Below are positions 17,280-26,156 of a stretch of DNA of 64,000 bases, piece after piece (within the stretch, counting starts at the first letter, position 1; the number at the start of each line of letters is the position of its first letter). Origin of the DNA: Lysinibacillus capsici (GTDB lineage: Bacteria > Bacillota > Bacilli > Bacillales_A > Planococcaceae). The stretch lies in contig NZ_PXXX01000009.1 in NCBI RefSeq assembly GCF_003367505.1, positions 62,001-126,000 on the forward strand, written 5' to 3'. A program made the translations under genes and the position numbers. The notes under the pieces were generated by a model, which did not search any database, had not been told where the DNA came from, and was given only the letters and a program-made list of their open reading frames with translations.

Positions 17280-18020
17280 TTGAAAAAAGAGATGTGGCTA
17301 TGGTTATTAGGAATTTCTCTACTAGCTGGATGTAGTGTTACTGTTCCAAATGAGACAGTAAACACCCCTGCTGAACAGGTCTCATCACAGCTGGAGATAC
17401 AGCATGAGGCTCCATTGATCGCCGTTTCCGATGATGAGAAGGTGAGATTATTTGCACGAAATGAAGCACAAAATGAAATTACAGAGGTAACTTTAGATAT
17501 TGATGGTAAGCGGAAAAATTTTGACTGGACAATCCCTGATACAGGAACTAAACCTCAGTTATTCTATACAGATCTGACAAATGATCATAAGGAAGAGGCT
17601 GCTATTATTATCCAAACTGGACGAGGGACAGGCCTCAATCACTATGAGATTCATGTGGTAAATGGAGAGGATTTATCGGAGATGAATGTCCAACATTATG
17701 AAGACATCGTTGCACATACTATTGAATCAACGATTACGAAAAAAGATGATGGCACATTAGCGATTACGATGAAAGCACAGGGAAAAGAATCTACATTTGA
17801 TTATGACTTTGATCCAGCACCAGATATCAAGCAAGCGCAACTTGCTTTCGGTGGTGTGGTTATTTATACAGTAGAAAATCAAAAAATAATGTTAAACATC
17901 CCTGGATCGATTGGCATCTCACCTATTTATGTAGCCGATGTTCGTATTACCTATCAATTTAATCGTACTAACAATGAGTTTCTTGTTGAGCAAATTGATG
18001 TGAAACCTATCGAGAAATAA
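17280..18020 (+). CDS. Secreted lipoprotein of unknown function
   Basis: The protein has 246 residues. The signal peptide ends with a lipobox LLAGC (Cys about residue 18), so the mature protein is lipid-anchored outside. A segment PQLFYTDLTNDHKEEAAII (about 95-113) resembles the FG-GAP-like calcium loop seen in VCBS-type Bacillus lipoproteins. The rest is beta-rich. The start is TTG at 17280, with AAAGGTGG 10 nt upstream. A strong terminator follows. Confidence 0.75.
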   Translation: MKKEMWLWLLGISLLAGCSVTVPNETVNTPAEQVSSQLEIQHEAPLIAVSDDEKVRLFARNEAQNEITEVTLDIDGKRKNFDWTIPDTGTKPQLFYTDLTNDHKEEAAIIIQTGRGTGLNHYEIHVVNGEDLSEMNVQHYEDIVAHTIESTITKKDDGTLAITMKAQGKESTFDYDFDPAPDIKQAQLAFGGVVIYTVENQKIMLNIPGSIGISPIYVADVRITYQFNRTNNEFLVEQIDVKPIEK

Positions 18021-18024
18021 AGCC

Positions 18025-18065
18025 GCCAAAAGCTGACCACTCCTGTCATCAGCTTTTGGCTTTTT
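18025..18065 (+). terminator. Terminator after the lipoprotein gene
   Basis: GCCAAAAGCTGA pairs perfectly with TCAGCTTTTGGC and is followed by TTTTT. Confidence 0.9.
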
Positions 18066-18081
18066 CGTCGTAGACGTAAGC

Positions 18082-18435
18082 CTAGGCATTGTGTAAATGT
18101 TTATTCATTAGCTCTTCGACTTGTGTTTTTAACGCTTGATTGGCATAGCGTAGTACCTCATCATTGCCTGCGGTAGCCACCTGCACATCACTAAAATAAT
18201 CATCAATTCGATGCCAGCCAACTAATCGTATTTTTTGTTGGGCGAGCTGACGTTTTAATTGAAAATAATCTTTGTGTAGCTGCTTTAATAAAGCATCCAT
18301 AGCAGGTAAAAATACACGCTTCATCTTAAAATGCTCCGCCACTGTTAGATCGTGCTGTAAGGATTTCACAGCTAAATCAAGCAGCAAATATTGATGTAAT
18401 AATCGTCGTTGCTCTCCATTAATCACATCCATCAT
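18082..18435 (-). CDS. Hypothetical protein, last gene of SOS polymerase cassette
   Basis: This 117-residue helical, basic protein contains HKDYFQLKRQLAQQKIRLVGWH and DEVLRYANQALKTQVEELM. The family is not recognised. Its start overlaps the end of the YolD-like gene by 17 bp, which suggests translational coupling. It therefore shares the LexA-type promoter at 20.3 kb and probably has a DNA-damage-related role, which is inference from position. Confidence 0.7.
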   Translation of the reverse strand: MMDVINGEQRRLLHQYLLLDLAVKSLQHDLTVAEHFKMKRVFLPAMDALLKQLHKDYFQLKRQLAQQKIRLVGWHRIDDYFSDVQVATAGNDEVLRYANQALKTQVEELMNKHLHNA

Positions 18436-18754
18436 CTTCTATACGAGCAGCATAAATGTATCTTAACGGGATGTGCTTCGTTGTGGTAATGGTTTCTAGT
18501 AGCAGCTGGTCCTCGTTCATCGCTTGAATGGTACCTCCCCATTGCACATAGTTACCATGTTCCCATATAGTTAACATAATATAGTTATGCTGTGTGAATG
18601 CTTGTGTGATTATTTGCTGTAATTCTTCAAGCTCCCATTCAGCATGTTCCCGAGGCAACTCTGTCAACACCTCTTGTTTCCATGCCTTCAAAAGCATTAA
18701 ATGCTCTGGTAGCATCATCGCTGTCCATTTCATCGTTCCTCTATCTCTTATCAT
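18419..18754 (-). CDS. YolD-like protein
   Basis: The protein has 111 residues. The YolD signature is clear: RDRGTMKWTAMMLPEH at the start, then ELQQIITQAFTQHNYIMLTIWEHG, GTIQAMNEDQLLLET and the final IPLRYIYAARIED. YolD proteins accompany UvrX/Y-family polymerases in Bacillus genomes and phages and are damage-inducible; their biochemical role is not settled. ATG 18754 has AAGGAG 8 nt upstream. It lies 12 bp after the polymerase gene. Confidence 0.85.
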   Translation of the reverse strand: MIRDRGTMKWTAMMLPEHLMLLKAWKQEVLTELPREHAEWELEELQQIITQAFTQHNYIMLTIWEHGNYVQWGGTIQAMNEDQLLLETITTTKHIPLRYIYAARIEDDGCD

Positions 18755-18766
18755 TTTTTCCACTCC

Positions 18767-20026
18767 TTATGCTAAATGCCCGCCCACTAAGCGATTCCGT
18801 GAAATAGCTGTACCAGCGCTGGTATAGGAGGCTGCGCGTAATAAGGCCACCACTCCATATTTTCTACGAATCGCATCCATGACATGACCAATGACCTGTC
18901 GCTGGTCCTTACGCTCATCAAATAAATCAAGCTGAATACTACGCTCTGCCTCTAAATTTGTCAGTCTAACAGATAATTGACGCGCTGGCTCACCCGCAAA
19001 ATGCTCATCTAGTAAGTCCAGACAAGTCTGATACATAACAAGGGTCTCATTGGTTGGAATTTCGATGGTTCTTGAGCGATGGAACCCCTTCGTCATCGCA
19101 TTGCGACTGTAAGAGAGCCCCAAGCTAACAGTCCGCCCGACATAGCCTGCTTCCCGTGTACGTCGCATCACATCCTCACACATTTCTAGGAGTACAACTG
19201 CAATATCCTTTCGTGTGTGATAATCCTTCATGAGCATTTGGCCCTTCCCAAAGCTTAATGCCGCATTGTTCACCAATGGCTCACCTAATGTGGAGAGATC
19301 AATGCCCCATGCATGGTAATAGTATTGATTACCCATAATACCAAAGCGCTTTTCTAATTCGGCTAAATCGGCATGGGCTAATCCACCGACTGTTTGAATG
19401 CCCATCGCATTTAAATTGGCTGCCATCTGTTTCCCAATCCCCCACATATCAGATAAAGGACGCACTGGCCAAAGCTTTGTTGGGACATCGGCATAGGTCC
19501 ATTTGGCAAAGCCTGTTTTTTTTGCCTCTAAATCTAATGCTAATTTAGCCATCAACATGTTTGGTCCCATGCCAATGGCGGACGGAATGCGAAACTTTTC
19601 ATAGATGTCTTCCTGAATCAATTTGGCTACCTGCTCAGGCGAACCCCAAAGTTGCTCCGTGCCTGTTAGATCTATAAAGCTTTCATCCACACTATAAACA
19701 TGGATCGCCTCTGGAGGGACATATTGTGCAATCAGACGCGTAATGGCCATGGACATCTCTAGAAAAAAGGACATTTTTGGTTCAAACAACTTAATATCTG
19801 GATGTTTGGGAATTTCATAACGCCGATTCCCTGTTTTAATGTTAAATTTTTCTTTCATCACTGGTGATGCAGCCAGCACAATACTACCAGGTTGTTCAAA
19901 ATTACCGATGATAGCAATTGGATCTGTCAGCACATCTAGCCCTTCTAGCATGGCAATACAGCTTGCATAAAAGCACTTCATATCAATACAAAAAATATCT
20001 TTCTGTGGGAAGTCGTTGTAATTCAT
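18767..20026 (-). CDS. uvrX: Y-family DNA polymerase, UvrX type
   Basis: The protein has 419 residues. Catalytic acids are present: IDMKCFYAS (first Asp, about residue 10) and YSVDESFIDL (Asp-Glu, about 113). The palm, fingers and thumb follow, with helix-hairpin-helix GIGKQMAANLNAMGIQTV (about 195-212), then the little-finger domain with RTVSLGLSYS. It bypasses DNA lesions, with error-prone synthesis expected. It overlaps the upstream WYL-like gene by 4 bp and is read from the LexA-flanked promoter. The symbol follows the UvrX/YqjW group and exact orthology is uncertain. Confidence 0.9.
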   Translation of the reverse strand: MNYNDFPQKDIFCIDMKCFYASCIAMLEGLDVLTDPIAIIGNFEQPGSIVLAASPVMKEKFNIKTGNRRYEIPKHPDIKLFEPKMSFFLEMSMAITRLIAQYVPPEAIHVYSVDESFIDLTGTEQLWGSPEQVAKLIQEDIYEKFRIPSAIGMGPNMLMAKLALDLEAKKTGFAKWTYADVPTKLWPVRPLSDMWGIGKQMAANLNAMGIQTVGGLAHADLAELEKRFGIMGNQYYYHAWGIDLSTLGEPLVNNAALSFGKGQMLMKDYHTRKDIAVVLLEMCEDVMRRTREAGYVGRTVSLGLSYSRNAMTKGFHRSRTIEIPTNETLVMYQTCLDLLDEHFAGEPARQLSVRLTNLEAERSIQLDLFDERKDQRQVIGHVMDAIRRKYGVVALLRAASYTSAGTAISRNRLVGGHLA

Positions 20027-20247
20027 ATCACCTCAGACTCCCGTTGGAGAATGGGCAGAAGTGCTAGAACATTGTTAATATGAAACGTACGCTTCGCTAG
20101 CCTTGTAAAACAAAAGGCGGTAAAGGAATCACCACCTTTAATGTGGATAATTTTCACGCGCCTTTTCGTAATGGCACCTGATTTCGCTATATACATCATG
20201 TGAACGATTTGGTGACGATGCATGGCTTTTATCAACTGTTCTTTCAT
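20023..20247 (-). CDS. Small WYL-like protein heading the SOS cassette
   Basis: The protein has 74 residues: KEQLIKAMHRHQIVHMMYI, then GAITKRRVKIIHI, then FTAFCFTRLAKRTFHINNVLALLP. The last part matches the WYL-domain core (aromatic, arginine, F..... I/V), here without a DNA-binding part. WYL modules sense ligands, often nucleic acid or nucleotides, in damage regulators. ATG 20247 has AAAGGAG 8 nt upstream. It overlaps the polymerase start by 4 bp, so it is translationally coupled to it. Confidence 0.65.
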   Translation of the reverse strand: MKEQLIKAMHRHQIVHMMYIAKSGAITKRRVKIIHIKGGDSFTAFCFTRLAKRTFHINNVLALLPILQRESEVI

Positions 20248-20308
20248 GTTGAATGCTCCTTTACTGACTCTGTTTGCGTTCATGTTGAACAGAGTTTTTG
20301 ATAACTAA

Positions 20309-20348
20309 GAACAAACGTTTGTGTTTTTATTATACGCACGTATGTTCT
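20309..20348 (-). promoter_or_regulatory. Promoter flanked by two LexA-like boxes
   Basis: On the minus strand a perfect TATAAT lies at 20334-20329. Upstream at 20348-20335 is AGAACATACGTGCG and downstream at 20322-20309 is ACAAACGTTTGTTC, both close to the Bacillus LexA (DinR) consensus CGAAC-n4-GTTCG. The boxes bracket the -10 element, so repressor would block RNA polymerase. The -35 region is weak. Confidence 0.8.
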
Positions 20349-20444
20349 GAAATAGAAGTGGTAATTTTAGCTAATTTTTTTCCAGACAGAGGCTGACTGT
20401 AGCTAGGCATTTGTGTAAGTCTAGAAGTACCTAAAACATAATCT

Positions 20445-21143
20445 ATGATGATGAATAGCTCAATTTATATGAGAAAGGATGTAAGTATCAGCTCAAATAT
20501 CGATTATAACTCCCCTTCTGCAGCGTTCACTTTTGATGTCAATAAAAGTACGCTTTTTAAAAAAGACTCCCGAAATTACATTAATATTCTCGGTGTGGAA
20601 CAATTAAATACATTAGAAAATACATCTTTGCTTGATATTTTTTTAAGTAAAGACAATGTCATCGAGCCACATTACCATCAAAATGCTGCAGAGCTTGTCT
20701 ATTGTATTGCAGGAGCAGCAACGGTTTCTATATTGAATCCCTTTACCAAGAAAATTCAAAACTATCCTATCAAGCCTGGGCAGGTTGCGAATGTACCACA
20801 GGGCTGGTGGCATTATGAAGTAGCCACAGAAGATGACACGCATCTACTTGCTATTTTTGATGCGCCAACGCCAGAGGTCATTTTAGGCTCTGATATCTTA
20901 AAATTCACACCAGCCAATATTATGGCCCATACGTATTGTTTAGATGAAGAACAATGGAAGAAAACGATTGCACCGATTGTTCCTACGACTTATATCGGAC
21001 CAGCAAAAGGCTGCAATCGTGTCCAATCAGCAACCGATCAAGCCCCTTATAAACCAACCATGCCACAGCAATATATGAAACCATGTCCATACCCTTATCC
21101 CTATCGTTACCCTCCTATGTACCCTTATGGCACCTACTATTAG
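20445..21143 (+). CDS. Cupin protein with Tyr/Pro-rich tail, probably spore coat
   Basis: The protein has 232 residues. The cupin core shows metal-site motif 1 as EPHYHQNAAELVYCIAG (two His and a Glu, about 75-91) and motif 2 as GQVANVPQGWWHYE (about 108-121). The tail CPYPYPYRYPPMYPYGTYY is typical of Bacillaceae spore-coat proteins such as OxdD-type cupins. No clear ribosome site stands before the ATG run at 20445, so the start is uncertain. It has no close operon partner on the plus strand except the gene 97 bp downstream. Confidence 0.75.
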   Translation: MMMNSSIYMRKDVSISSNIDYNSPSAAFTFDVNKSTLFKKDSRNYINILGVEQLNTLENTSLLDIFLSKDNVIEPHYHQNAAELVYCIAGAATVSILNPFTKKIQNYPIKPGQVANVPQGWWHYEVATEDDTHLLAIFDAPTPEVILGSDILKFTPANIMAHTYCLDEEQWKKTIAPIVPTTYIGPAKGCNRVQSATDQAPYKPTMPQQYMKPCPYPYPYRYPPMYPYGTYY

Positions 21144-21240
21144 CGACCTCTTATACATTTTTTATTGTAAAAGATGAATAGAATGTCATTTACTGCTACA
21201 TCCTAATCTTAAATCAACCTAAGAGTTAGGAAGTGTCAGG

Positions 21241-21723
21241 ATGACAATGATAAATGAAAATCTAGCATCGCTACGATTTAAGGAGGTTTTCAAGCTTTGG
21301 TCACAGCTTGGGATCAATCAAGGCTATATTGCTTCCAGTCATGCTTTTTTTAAGCATACGCGTGATAAAAACTTAAAAATCCTTACATTGGAATTTATTC
21401 AATGTTTAAAAGAGGAAAATAAACAGCTAACACTGCTATTAAAGGAAAACGGTGTGCTGGCACCAACAGCATCAATAGAATACAGTAAAATGAAAATAAC
21501 GGATATTCGTGGGAAATCTTTCATTAATGATGGCGAAATAAGTGCTATTTTATCGATGAATATTGCCTCTTCTTTGATTGCCGTAAGCCAAGCTTTAGAG
21601 CTGGCAGTAAAGAAAACACATCTAACCAAATATAGTGAACTCCATATGCGTTATGCGCTACTTGGAGCGAGATTGATTGACCTAAGTAAGAGTAAAGGCT
21701 GGTTATTAGCCTCTACACACTAA
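21241..21723 (+). CDS. DUF3231-like helical protein
   Basis: The protein has 160 residues and is all-helical: SLRFKEVFKLWSQLGINQGYIA, an amphipathic helix ending KEENKQLTLLLKENG, then FINDGEISAILSMNIASSLIAVSQALELAV and a last helix to the end. This looks like one four-helix module of DUF3231, whose members normally carry two. DUF3231 proteins are associated with spores in Bacillus. The start may be 21241 or the in-frame ATG at 21247. A terminator follows immediately. Confidence 0.6.
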   Translation: MTMINENLASLRFKEVFKLWSQLGINQGYIASSHAFFKHTRDKNLKILTLEFIQCLKEENKQLTLLLKENGVLAPTASIEYSKMKITDIRGKSFINDGEISAILSMNIASSLIAVSQALELAVKKTHLTKYSELHMRYALLGARLIDLSKSKGWLLASTH

Positions 21724-21768
21724 AAAGAAGCCTCCGTTTTAATAACTAACGGAAGCTTCTTTTTTTTA
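21722..21768. terminator. Bidirectional terminator
   Basis: AAAAAGAAGC-TCCGTT pairs with AACGGA-GCTTCTTTTTTT. It serves the plus-strand helical protein gene and the convergent ATPase gene. Confidence 0.9.
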
Positions 21769-21772
21769 ATCT

Positions 21773-24379
21773 TTATCGATTTCTCACGAACAGTAGCTTA
21801 TACCATTGATTGACTAGGAATGGTAACACCGATAGGCTATAAATAAAGCCTAGCTGTGCTGGTGTTAATGGAGCTACCTCAAAGACCGTTGTAAGCATCG
21901 GCATAAATAAGACCATGTGTAAACTTAGCACACCAATGATAAAGGCGAACCACGTATATTTATTCGAAAATACACCAATCGCAAAGATGGATTGTTTGGA
22001 TCGAGAATTAAAGCCATGCACTAACCTTGACAGGCATAGTGTTGTAAAGGCCATCGTGCTTGCTGTTAACGTATCGCCTGTCGATAAACCGATTTGAAAC
22101 GCAATAATGGTGGAGATGGCGATTAATATCCCTTCAAGCACAACTTGTGTGGTAAATTTTTTATTTAATAAAGGAGTATGAATGTTTCTAGGCTTGTCCT
22201 TCATTGTTTTCTTATTATTTGGCTCTAAACCGATGGCAATAGCAGGCAGACTATCTGTTAATAAGTTGATGAATAGAAGATGGACAGGTGCAAAAGGAAC
22301 AGGTAAGCCCAGAACCGTTGCATATAACACGACAAAAATAGCGCCTGCATTTCCAGATAATAAGAACAGAATGGCATTTTTAATATTTGTATAGATGCTA
22401 CGGCCATTGGCGATTGCTTTAACAATTGTTGAAAAATTGTCATCCGTTAAAATCATGGATGAGGCATCTTTTGCAACCTCTGTGCCTGTTACGCCCATAG
22501 CCACCCCAATATCTGCTTGCTTCAAAGCAGGTCCATCATTGACACCGTCTCCTGTCATGGCAACCACATGTCCTTTATCCTGCCATGCTTTAACAATTCG
22601 AATTTTTTGGGCTGGTGTAACACGGGCATAAACAGAATAATCCTGTACTTTCTCTTGCAACTCTTGATCAGTTAAGCCTTCGAGTGCATGTCCCTCTATA
22701 GCTTCAGCTGGATTTTGCAAAATGCCAATTTGTTCGGCAATCGCGGTTGCTGTAATTTTATGGTCTCCTGTAATCATGACGGGTTTAATACCTGCCTTTA
22801 TACAGCTTTCCACAGCCTCTTTCGACTCTTTTCTTGGAGGGTCCATCATCGCTACTAAGCCGACAAAGATTAAATCTCGTTCCGCTCGTGGATCGACTTT
22901 TTGTAGAGGCAATACCTCCTTATAAGCAATGGCTAACACCCTTAAACCATTCATAGAAAAATCACGATTCACCGCCTCGATTTTCTGGCGATGCTGCGGG
23001 GTTATCTCAAAAATACCTGTTGATGTTTTGATTCGTGTCACTTTTGGTAAGAGTACATCCAGAGCCCCTTTGGTAATCATGATGGGCTGCTTGTCCATCT
23101 GATTGACAGTGCTCATAAGCTTCCTCGTCGAATCAAATGGAATTTCAGCCAATCGTGGATATTGCTCACGTATCTTCAATTCATCTAACCCATACTGTTT
23201 CCCCAATTTCACGAGCGCAATTTCTGTAGGATCACCAATTTCTTTGTGGTCACGCTCGACAGCGTCACTACATAAAAGCGCTTTTACCATTAGTTCTTTT
23301 TCCACTGGATTTACTGGATTGAGCCAATCATGAGGAATTTTCTTCTGGTCCACAAAAACTTCCTGTACCACCATTTTATTTTCTGTTAAAGTACCTGTTT
23401 TATCAGAACAGATGACCGATACACTCCCCAAGCTTTCCACAGCATAAAGCTTGCGGATGATCGCATTTTCCTTTGCCATCTTTTGGGTGCCAAAAGCTAA
23501 TACGATGGTCACGATAGAACTTAAAGCCTCAGGGATAGCCGCCACAGCAAGAGATACAGCAAACATAAAGGATTCTACTAAGGCTCGTCCTCGGATAAGA
23601 TCAATCGTAAAGATTGCTAAACAAATCAGCGTAATCCCTAAGGCTAATTTTTCACCGAATTGATCGAGACTAATTTGTAATGGCGTTTTCTTTTCCTTTG
23701 CTGTATCGAGTAAATTCGCAATTTTTCCGATTTCCGTCTGCATCCCAATTGCCGTAACCATCACGATGCCACGTCCATTGGTCACAAAGCTTCCTGAGTA
23801 CACCATATTTTTCTTATCCGCAATGGTGATATTCTGCTTCCGAATAGGGTCTGTACTTTTTGCCACAGCAATTGATTCGCCTGTAAGAGAGCTTTCGTTG
23901 ATGTGTAAATTATGGCTTTCTAGTAGTCTTCCATCCGCATTAATATAATCTCCCGCCTCCAACATCAGAAGGTCCCCTACTACAATTTCTTCAGAAGGAA
24001 TTTCTACTAGTTGATTATGACGCATGACCTTGGCAATGGGAGAGGTCAATGCTTTTAGATTATCTAATGATTGTTCAGCCTTCACATGCTGCACTGTACC
24101 TAAAATGGCATTTAAAATAACCACGATCATGATCACAATGGTGCTTTCTACTTCTCCTAGTAGAAAGGAAACGAAGGCAGCAACGAGTAAAATGATGACC
24201 AATAAATCTTTGAATTGGCCCATAAAAACAGCCAACGTACTTGTCTTTTTCCCTTCCTCTAATACATTATAGCCATAGACTTGTTGCCTCTTTTGGACGT
24301 CATCATCAGTCAAACCTTGCGTGGTGACGTTCAATATCTTCATGACTTCAGCAGTTGATTGTTGATGATATTCAGTCAT
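21773..24379 (-). CDS. P-type Ca2+ ATPase, LMCA1-like
   Basis: The protein has 868 residues. Actuator LTGES (about 155), phosphorylation loop CSDKTGT (about 330), nucleotide-binding KGALDVLLP, hinge GDGVND (about 610) and about ten membrane helices are present. Helix M4 reads IPEALSS and M6 has NLLTDSLP. In the C-terminal part an Arg stands in LCLSRLVHG, as in Listeria LMCA1, where this arginine replaces the second calcium site. It is therefore probably a one-Ca2+ exporter with proton counter-transport. AAGGAG lies 6-7 nt before the ATG. It is monocistronic. Confidence 0.9.
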   Translation of the reverse strand: MTEYHQQSTAEVMKILNVTTQGLTDDDVQKRQQVYGYNVLEEGKKTSTLAVFMGQFKDLLVIILLVAAFVSFLLGEVESTIVIMIVVILNAILGTVQHVKAEQSLDNLKALTSPIAKVMRHNQLVEIPSEEIVVGDLLMLEAGDYINADGRLLESHNLHINESSLTGESIAVAKSTDPIRKQNITIADKKNMVYSGSFVTNGRGIVMVTAIGMQTEIGKIANLLDTAKEKKTPLQISLDQFGEKLALGITLICLAIFTIDLIRGRALVESFMFAVSLAVAAIPEALSSIVTIVLAFGTQKMAKENAIIRKLYAVESLGSVSVICSDKTGTLTENKMVVQEVFVDQKKIPHDWLNPVNPVEKELMVKALLCSDAVERDHKEIGDPTEIALVKLGKQYGLDELKIREQYPRLAEIPFDSTRKLMSTVNQMDKQPIMITKGALDVLLPKVTRIKTSTGIFEITPQHRQKIEAVNRDFSMNGLRVLAIAYKEVLPLQKVDPRAERDLIFVGLVAMMDPPRKESKEAVESCIKAGIKPVMITGDHKITATAIAEQIGILQNPAEAIEGHALEGLTDQELQEKVQDYSVYARVTPAQKIRIVKAWQDKGHVVAMTGDGVNDGPALKQADIGVAMGVTGTEVAKDASSMILTDDNFSTIVKAIANGRSIYTNIKNAILFLLSGNAGAIFVVLYATVLGLPVPFAPVHLLFINLLTDSLPAIAIGLEPNNKKTMKDKPRNIHTPLLNKKFTTQVVLEGILIAISTIIAFQIGLSTGDTLTASTMAFTTLCLSRLVHGFNSRSKQSIFAIGVFSNKYTWFAFIIGVLSLHMVLFMPMLTTVFEVAPLTPAQLGFIYSLSVLPFLVNQWYKLLFVRNR

Positions 24380-24580
24380 TGAGTTCTCCTTCCATTTACA
24401 AGATTTGAAAGTCTCCTACTATTTTTCTTAAAAATAATATTCGCTCTTAAAATCTCAAACTCCTCAAATCTGTAAATTCATTAACTACAACAATCTATTC
24501 CATAGGTAATTAGAGTATGCTAAGAAACCATAGAGAATTTAATTTTAGGAAGTGTACGAAAATAGATTCATGCAAACCAA

Positions 24581-24616
24581 TTAAAAAGGTATTGGGATGG
24601 CTTTCCCAATACCTTT
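24581..24616 (-). terminator. Terminator after pbuE
   Basis: AAAGGTATTGGG pairs perfectly with CCCAATACCTTT. On the minus strand TTTTAA follows. It lies 17 bp after the pbuE stop. Confidence 0.85.
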
Positions 24617-24632
24617 CAGGGCTATCGTTCGA

Positions 24633-25823
24633 TTATGAATGATGATGTGCTGACTGATAATCTACGTGCTGCTCCTGTCCAAGAGGTGCCCTTTTAATAG
24701 AAAAGATCGCGCAGCCTAATGCACAAAGAACTAGAATCGTACCAAAGCTAGCTAGGTGCATAACGGACCCTGTCCAAGCAAACATTGCGCCACCAACTGC
24801 TGATCCGATAGAAATACCAATTTGCAGGGCAGCTGTATTTAAGCTTTGCTGAATATCCGATGATTGAGGATCCGCCTGAATTAAGTAATTTTGTAATGGC
24901 GGTGTCAGTGCCCAGCTCAACGCACCCCATAAAACCGTAAATACTAAAAACAGTGGAAGGGCAATAATTGTATAAGGAATACTAAATAAGACAATGGCAA
25001 AGGCTGAGACAATTAAAATTATGGCTTTACTTGTGCCAATTTTATCACTCACCCATCCACCTACAGCATTCCCACTAACAGAGGCAATACCAAAGATTAA
25101 GTAACAGATACTAATCCATGAAGCATTCATATCAAATGCCTCTACTAAAAATGGTGTTAAATAGGCGTAGAGCATGTAATGGCCCGCTAGCATAAATAGG
25201 GTAGTTAACTGTGCTGTCAGGATTTTTAAATTCGCCAGCGATTTAATTTGCGCCTTGAGTGGCACTACTTCTCCAATTGGCATTTTTTCAAGTAATAAAG
25301 CAATTAATATCATTGAAATCGTTGATAGGATACTAATACCTAAAAATACAGCTCGCCAGCCAAACGCTTCTGTAATAAAAATACCCATTGGCACACCGAT
25401 CACCAGCGCAGAACTTACCCCCATAAAAACAAGCCCCAGTGCTTTAGCACGATGGCGAGGCTCTACGATTTTAGTTGTAATCGTTAATGATAAAACAATC
25501 ACTAACGCTGTACTCATAGCTGTGAAAATACGTGCGATTAGCACAATGATAAACGTTGTACTAAAGAAGGTCATTAGATTTCCTAACGTAAAAATAAATA
25601 AAGAAATAAGGAATAAGCGCTTGCGTTCCACCTTGGCTGTCAAGGATAGTAGGACAGGCGCAGAAATCGCATAAACAAGTGCAAAAATAGTAATTAATTG
25701 TCCCGCTGTCGCTAAAGACACATCTAAATCCTCTGCAATATTTGGCAGGATTCCACCAACAATTAATTCAACTAACCCGACTGCAAAGGTAGTCACAGCA
25801 AGAATATAAACTCTCCAATTCAT
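24633..25823 (-). CDS. pbuE: Purine efflux MFS transporter PbuE
   Basis: The protein has 396 residues and twelve membrane segments of the DHA1 MFS group. It aligns by eye with B. subtilis PbuE from end to end: AVGLVELIVGGILPNIA at the start, LTAKVERKRL after helix 2, VFMGVSSALVIGVP, AGHYMLYAYLTPFLVE and SSDIQQSLNTAALQIGI. PbuE exports hypoxanthine, adenine and guanine. The tail is His-rich. A purine riboswitch precedes it and controls expression by antitermination. Confidence 0.93.
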   Translation of the reverse strand: MNWRVYILAVTTFAVGLVELIVGGILPNIAEDLDVSLATAGQLITIFALVYAISAPVLLSLTAKVERKRLFLISLFIFTLGNLMTFFSTTFIIVLIARIFTAMSTALVIVLSLTITTKIVEPRHRAKALGLVFMGVSSALVIGVPMGIFITEAFGWRAVFLGISILSTISMILIALLLEKMPIGEVVPLKAQIKSLANLKILTAQLTTLFMLAGHYMLYAYLTPFLVEAFDMNASWISICYLIFGIASVSGNAVGGWVSDKIGTSKAIILIVSAFAIVLFSIPYTIIALPLFLVFTVLWGALSWALTPPLQNYLIQADPQSSDIQQSLNTAALQIGISIGSAVGGAMFAWTGSVMHLASFGTILVLCALGCAIFSIKRAPLGQEQHVDYQSAHHHS

Positions 25824-25880
25824 CGTAATCTCCCCTTCGATACACGTTCATTTTTGTAGGAGATTGTTTTAAAACAAACT

Positions 25881-25980
25881 AAAAAAATCCTGACTACAAA
25901 AATGAAGCAAAGTTTTGTAGTCAGGATTTTATGGTTCCTGGTAGAGACCCTCAATCCATATTATTGAGGTTATACAGATC
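25881..25980 (-). ncRNA. Purine riboswitch with guanine-type specificity base
   Basis: The minus strand shows the purine aptamer: J1/2 TATAA, P2 CCTCAA/TTGAGG with loop TAATATGGA, J2/3 TCTACC, P3 CAGGA/TCCTG with loop ACCATAAAA, and the P1 strand TACA. The specificity base (position 74) is C, at plus-strand 25920, in TGAC-TACA. The terminator then forms between AATCCTGACTAC and GTAGTCAGGATT with seven Ts. The layout matches the B. subtilis pbuE switch, which has U at this base and senses adenine. Confidence 0.9.
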
Positions 25981-25997
25981 AAATATTTACTTTAGCT

Positions 25998-26026
25998 ATA
26001 GTAGCACATCAAAATTTCATTGACAA
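25998..26026 (-). promoter_or_regulatory. Sigma-A promoter for the pbuE riboswitch RNA
   Basis: The -35 TTGTCA (26026-26021) and -10 TACTAT (26003-25998) are separated by 17 bp. Transcription would begin about 15 nt before the aptamer. Confidence 0.75.
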
Positions 26027-26156
26027 TAGCTTTTTTCATAGAATTCATTGCCTCTAAAAATCTTTTGGGCAAGAGAAAATTTCGATTTTCTGCTTATATT
26101 TCGACGAATTTGACCATATATATAAACATACAATAACTATTTTACGAGGTGATTGT

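Noticed and set aside
21773-24379. Altered M4 motif (PEALSS instead of PEGLP) as a defect of the calcium pump
   Set aside because: The same change, with the M8 arginine, occurs in the active Listeria pump LMCA1, so it marks the subfamily.
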